Below are positions 61,152-64,000 of a stretch of 64,000 nt of DNA, one piece after another (position 1 is the first letter of the stretch; every line of letters starts with the position of its first letter). A model generated the notes under the pieces. That model was not told the DNA's origin and ran no database searches. It saw nothing but the letters and a program-made list of their open reading frames with translations. This stretch comes from Marinomonas algicola (GTDB lineage Bacteria; Pseudomonadota; Gammaproteobacteria; Pseudomonadales; Marinomonadaceae), in contig NZ_CP061941.1 of the NCBI RefSeq assembly GCF_014805825.1, forward strand, positions 4,092,001 to 4,156,000. The letters are read 5' to 3'. The translations under genes and the position numbers were made by a program.

Positions 61152-62258
61152 ATGATGTCTCTCATCGGGTTATTGAAGAAAAATCATAAAAAACGACGAC
61201 AAGACTTTAAACACAGCGTCTACCTGCACGCAGCAAAAGATTTAAAATTTAGATTTATGCTGCTCGCTGGCATTATTTTACTGCACAGCCTCGCCATGGT
61301 GATGTTTGAAGAAATGGATTGGTGGCAGGCCTTCTGGCTATCGATGACGTCAGCAAGTACCACAGGGTATGGAGATATTTCTGCGGCGACTATTTGGGGA
61401 CAAGCCGCGACTATCATACTGATTTACGGTGTTGGGATCGCGTTACTGGCCCAAATTGCCAGTGATTACATTGAATTGCGTCTACAGAAGAAAGAGATGC
61501 GTATAAAAGGCAATCTGGAGTGGGATCAAATGCAAGATCATTTATTAATTGTAAATACACCAAAACATTACACTGAGCGTTACTTAGAACGATTGATTTC
61601 TCAGATCTGTGACTCTCCGGAGTTACAACACACGCCTATCCAGATTTTGACACCGCACTTTCCTGATGGGCTGCCAATGTCATTAAGAGCCCATGGTGTG
61701 GTTCACCATACTGGCGATGCCACGACAACAGGCATGCTAGAATCCGCAGGCGCTCAGCGGGCTAAGTACATTATCGTACTCAGTCCTGACAGCCAAGAGA
61801 GTGACAGTGACAGCAAAGTATTTGATATTTTACATCGTCTTAAAGAACTTAGTATTGGCGCCTTTGTGCTCGCTGAAGCGGTCGAGGATGCCAACAGAGA
61901 CCGTTTTAGAGACGCCCGAGCCGATGCGGTAATCCGACCTATCCGAGCCTATCCAGAAATGCTTGTACGCTCTTTAATCGCACCGGGTACAGAACAAGTA
62001 CTGGAGGATCTATTTCGCTATCAAGGCGATCACACCATTCGATTGGATGTCGAAATTAAAGGAAAAACATGGGCAGACATTGTCACAACATTGATTCAGC
62101 AGGACATTGGTACAGCACTGGGTTATGTTGGCGACGACGGCATGGTAACAACGCACCCTAAAACGGCCGAAGTGGTAAACGTTCGATCCCTTATTATTTT
62201 AGTCAACGATGATCAGATCATACCCAATAACGAAATCATTAAAAATTACTTTCAATAA
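61152..62258 (+). CDS. Potassium channel family protein with TrkA-N-type domain
   Basis: The protein is 368 residues. One membrane segment at about 34-52, the selectivity filter TTGYGD (70-75) and a second segment at about 82-103 form an Ion_trans_2 pore. The remainder is a RCK-like domain with a degenerate Rossmann start (HLLIVNTPKHYTERYLERL) and ESAGAQRAKYIIVLSPDSQESD. It forms a tetrameric K+ channel gated by a cytosolic ligand. GGAG precedes ATG; it follows trmL by 15 bases. Confidence 0.88.
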   Translation: MMSLIGLLKKNHKKRRQDFKHSVYLHAAKDLKFRFMLLAGIILLHSLAMVMFEEMDWWQAFWLSMTSASTTGYGDISAATIWGQAATIILIYGVGIALLAQIASDYIELRLQKKEMRIKGNLEWDQMQDHLLIVNTPKHYTERYLERLISQICDSPELQHTPIQILTPHFPDGLPMSLRAHGVVHHTGDATTTGMLESAGAQRAKYIIVLSPDSQESDSDSKVFDILHRLKELSIGAFVLAEAVEDANRDRFRDARADAVIRPIRAYPEMLVRSLIAPGTEQVLEDLFRYQGDHTIRLDVEIKGKTWADIVTTLIQQDIGTALGYVGDDGMVTTHPKTAEVVNVRSLIILVNDDQIIPNNEIIKNYFQ

Positions 62259-62284
62259 CGCTAACAAGTGAATGAGAACGTCAT

Positions 62285-62324
62285 AAAAAACCCCCAATGA
62301 TCAACAAATCATTGGGGGTTTTTT
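62285..62324. terminator. Bidirectional intrinsic terminator
   Basis: Perfect 17-base arms (62285-62301 and 62308-62324) with loop CAACAA. A-tract and T-tract flank a CCCCCAATGAT stem, so it can end both the channel gene and the opposing ferredoxin gene. Confidence 0.95.
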
Positions 62325-62396
62325 TATGACAAACTGGGTCTCACTTTTTCACTTCACTTCACTTTTTAGTAAAGTGTTCTACATTATTAAGACACA

Positions 62397-62648
62397 TTAC
62401 AACTGACCCGTCAGTACCAAATATTTTTCCATTAATTGCTCTTCCGTTTCACGACGGTTTGGGTCTAACGGTATGCAATCAACTGGGCAAACTTGCTGGC
62501 ATTGTGGCTCATCAAAGTGGCCTATACACTCGGTGCATTTTGAAGGTTCAATGACATAAATTTCTTCACCTTGAGAAATCGCTTCATTTGGACACTCAGG
62601 CTCACATACATCACAGTTAATGCATTCATCTGTAATAATTAACGACAT
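62397..62648 (-). CDS. yfhL: YfhL-family 2[4Fe-4S] ferredoxin
   Basis: The 83-residue protein has two cluster motifs, CINCDVCEPECPNEAI and CTECIGHFDEPQCQQVCPVDC; the longer spacing in the second is typical of the YfhL/Alvin type. It is a low-potential electron carrier. It lies downstream of coaD on the same strand, with AGGAGG upstream of the ATG. Confidence 0.95.
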   Translation of the reverse strand: MSLIITDECINCDVCEPECPNEAISQGEEIYVIEPSKCTECIGHFDEPQCQQVCPVDCIPLDPNRRETEEQLMEKYLVLTGQL

Positions 62649-62695
62649 TTATTACCTCCTACCAAACTCATTGTCTACACTCTATGGGCTCAATG

Positions 62696-63187
62696 TTAGT
62701 TCTGTTTAACGTTATAGTGCTCACGTAAAACTCGTTCAACTTCGGGGTTCACAAATTGTCCGAAATCACCATTTAGTGAAGCAATTTCCCTTACTAAAGT
62801 TGAAGAAATATAAGAATGCTTTTCAGAGGGTGTTAAGAATAAACTTTCCACATCTGGTGCGATCACACGATTCATATTGGCTAACTGAAACTCATATTCA
62901 AAGTCAGATACCGCTCTTAAACCACGGACAACCACTTTCCCATTTACCGAGCGAGTAAACTCCGTCAATAAGTTATCAAAACCAACCACTTCAACATTTG
63001 GCAAATGGCTCAATACCTGTTTCGCTAATGCAATTCGAACATCATGAGACAATACTGGTCGCTTTTTGGGGCTTGCAGCGACAGCAACCACAACTTTGCT
63101 AAAAAGCTTTGTTGCACGCTCTACTAAGTCGGTGTGACCATTCGTTATAGGATCGAATGTTCCTGGATAAACCGCAATTATACTCAT
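62696..63187 (-). CDS. coaD: Phosphopantetheine adenylyltransferase CoaD
   Basis: The 163-residue product starts MSIIAVYPGTFDPITNGHTDLVERA at 63187, with GGTGAGAG upstream; a GTG three codons earlier is less likely. The nucleotidyltransferase motif is TNGHTD, and EKHSYISSTLVREIA is the second family motif. It makes dephospho-CoA from 4'-phosphopantetheine and ATP. The coaD-ferredoxin pairing is common in gammaproteobacteria. Confidence 0.97.
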   Translation of the reverse strand: MSIIAVYPGTFDPITNGHTDLVERATKLFSKVVVAVAASPKKRPVLSHDVRIALAKQVLSHLPNVEVVGFDNLLTEFTRSVNGKVVVRGLRAVSDFEYEFQLANMNRVIAPDVESLFLTPSEKHSYISSTLVREIASLNGDFGQFVNPEVERVLREHYNVKQN

Positions 63188-63398
63188 AGCTCTCACCCGA
63201 ACTGTAATTAAAGAACGCTCTAAAAGCAGAGTTTACCCTGTTTTAAGCTCTAATTTATAACAAAGGCACGCATCATATCGAATAATGCCCCTGTTCTCAA
63301 TTAACACCCGTGCATATGGCCTATTTAATAGACATACGCTTCAGATAGTGTGCCACTGCCATAGTGTAGACCAGATCACCTTAAATGAAATGCCCGCC

Positions 63399-63941
63399 CT
63401 AAATCACAAAAGGCGCGATAAATTGTTTTAGTACACTGATGGCTAAAAAAATAAAGATTGGCGAAAGGTCCAAGCCACCTAAACTAGGAATCACTTTGCG
63501 CACTTGGCTGTATAAAGGCTCCGTAATCTGATGTACTAACATTGCACCGGGATGATTTGCTCCTGGCGCCACCCAACTTAAAATAACGGATATCAACATG
63601 GCCCAAAAATACAAATCCAATAAATGATAGACAGTGCCAGCTACCGTAAACACGAGGTATTGAATGGCGCCGGGCTGAAACCCTTTTAGAAAGAAAATCA
63701 CAGCAATTGTTGCAAACTGCACAATTAAAGCCAGTACAATAGAAGCCGTGTCAATGCGCCCCATTGAAGGGACTAACTTACGAATTGGCAACAGTAAAGG
63801 GTTGGTGGCTTTCACCACACCTTGACTAATTGGGTTATAAAAATCGGCCCTAGTGAGTTGTAAAATCAAACGTAATAACACAACAAACAAATATAAATTT
63901 GCCAATGTTTTAAATAAAAATACAATAGGATCTGCAGTCAT
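63399..63941 (-). CDS. yggT: YggT-family membrane protein
   Basis: The 180-residue protein has two YggT repeats, each with a hydrophobic helix and an amphipathic end: RADFYNPISQGVVKATNPLLLPIRKLVP and PGAMLVHQITEPLYSQVRKVIPSLGGLDLSP. It is thought to be involved in cell-envelope or osmotic functions; the exact role is unknown. AAGGAG precedes the ATG, a few bases after the upstream gene's stop. Confidence 0.92.
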   Translation of the reverse strand: MTADPIVFLFKTLANLYLFVVLLRLILQLTRADFYNPISQGVVKATNPLLLPIRKLVPSMGRIDTASIVLALIVQFATIAVIFFLKGFQPGAIQYLVFTVAGTVYHLLDLYFWAMLISVILSWVAPGANHPGAMLVHQITEPLYSQVRKVIPSLGGLDLSPIFIFLAISVLKQFIAPFVI

Positions 63942-63953
63942 TGAGACGCTCCT

Positions 63954-64000
63954 TTAGTCGCTGTCTTTGGCAGCAAGTTGATCGGCAAATTCTTGTGAGC
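63954..64000 (-). CDS. C-terminal end of the gene upstream of yggT, possibly proC
   Basis: Only the last 14 codons and stop (SQEFADQLAAKDSD) are in the window. proC lies directly upstream of yggT in many gammaproteobacteria, and a charged helical tail fits ProC, but the sequence is too short to prove it. Confidence 0.4.
   Translation of the reverse strand, partial: SQEFADQLAAKDSD

Overview
The window looks like a chromosomal segment of a marine gammaproteobacterium close to Marinomonas (Oceanospirillales). The grounds are moderately low GC, the dimethylglycine (dgc) catabolic cluster, ugp and phn-type transporters, two chemoreceptors, and a trmL / coaD / yggT housekeeping block. The genus is inferred from gene content; no marker gene allows a firm call.

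Region 1-6.2 kb is an unstable accessory region. A roughly 1.1 kb unit is present twice and a shorter version a third time. Each carries a gene for the same 94-residue exported protein on the + strand, with a long conserved leader and a conserved terminator. Between the copies lie unrelated minus-strand genes: a TIR/SEFIR protein cut by the window edge, an unknown 183-residue protein, an orphan CHMI-type tautomerase and a cold-shock/DUF1294 protein. Palindromic attC-like sequences sit beside several of them, so this may be a decayed integron cassette array or a similar hotspot; no integrase is in the window. Two diverged single copies of the 94-residue gene lie at 23.5 kb and 43.0 kb, giving five paralogues in all.

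Region 6.2-25.6 kb is mixed metabolism, sensing and stress. It holds VOC and DUF1801 proteins, an aldehyde dehydrogenase, lipoproteins, an FMN riboswitch driving a RibN riboflavin importer, a soluble PAS chemoreceptor and a membrane chemoreceptor. It continues with a class III aminotransferase, YghU, a GNAT-PaiB pair opposite a MocR regulator, a YqjD/YqjE-like envelope operon behind a sigma-54-type promoter, a calcium-loop protein, an HxpB-like phosphatase and a DUF6482-like protein.

Region 25.8-33.8 kb is a six-gene operon (M19 dipeptidase homologue, 4-vinyl-reductase-like protein, DgcA, DgcB, EtfA, EtfB) in the order known from Pseudomonas, for dimethylglycine to sarcosine with electrons passed to an ETF-like pair. 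Region 34.1-41.1 kb is a DctB/DctD-type two-component system followed by a sigma-54-type promoter and a PhnD-PhnC-PhnE-PhnE type ABC importer. No phosphonate-degrading gene is present, so its substrate is open.

Region 41.2-50 kb has a TetR/peroxiredoxin pair with two operators, the fifth 94-residue paralogue, and a ugpBAECQ operon with a DeoR regulator and a HAD phosphatase for glycerol phosphate or glycerophosphodiester use. Region 50.2-53.9 kb is a MASE1-CHASE hybrid histidine kinase with a separate Hpt protein. Region 54-59 kb pairs a HisJQMP-type importer with a divergent dimethylarginine-hydrolase-like enzyme and a BetI-like TetR regulator around a perfect palindrome, suggesting uptake and hydrolysis of a guanidino compound such as methylated arginine. 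The last 5 kb is core: a site-2 protease, tRNA-Phe, TrmL, a potassium channel, ferredoxin, CoaD, YggT and the end of a gene that may be proC.
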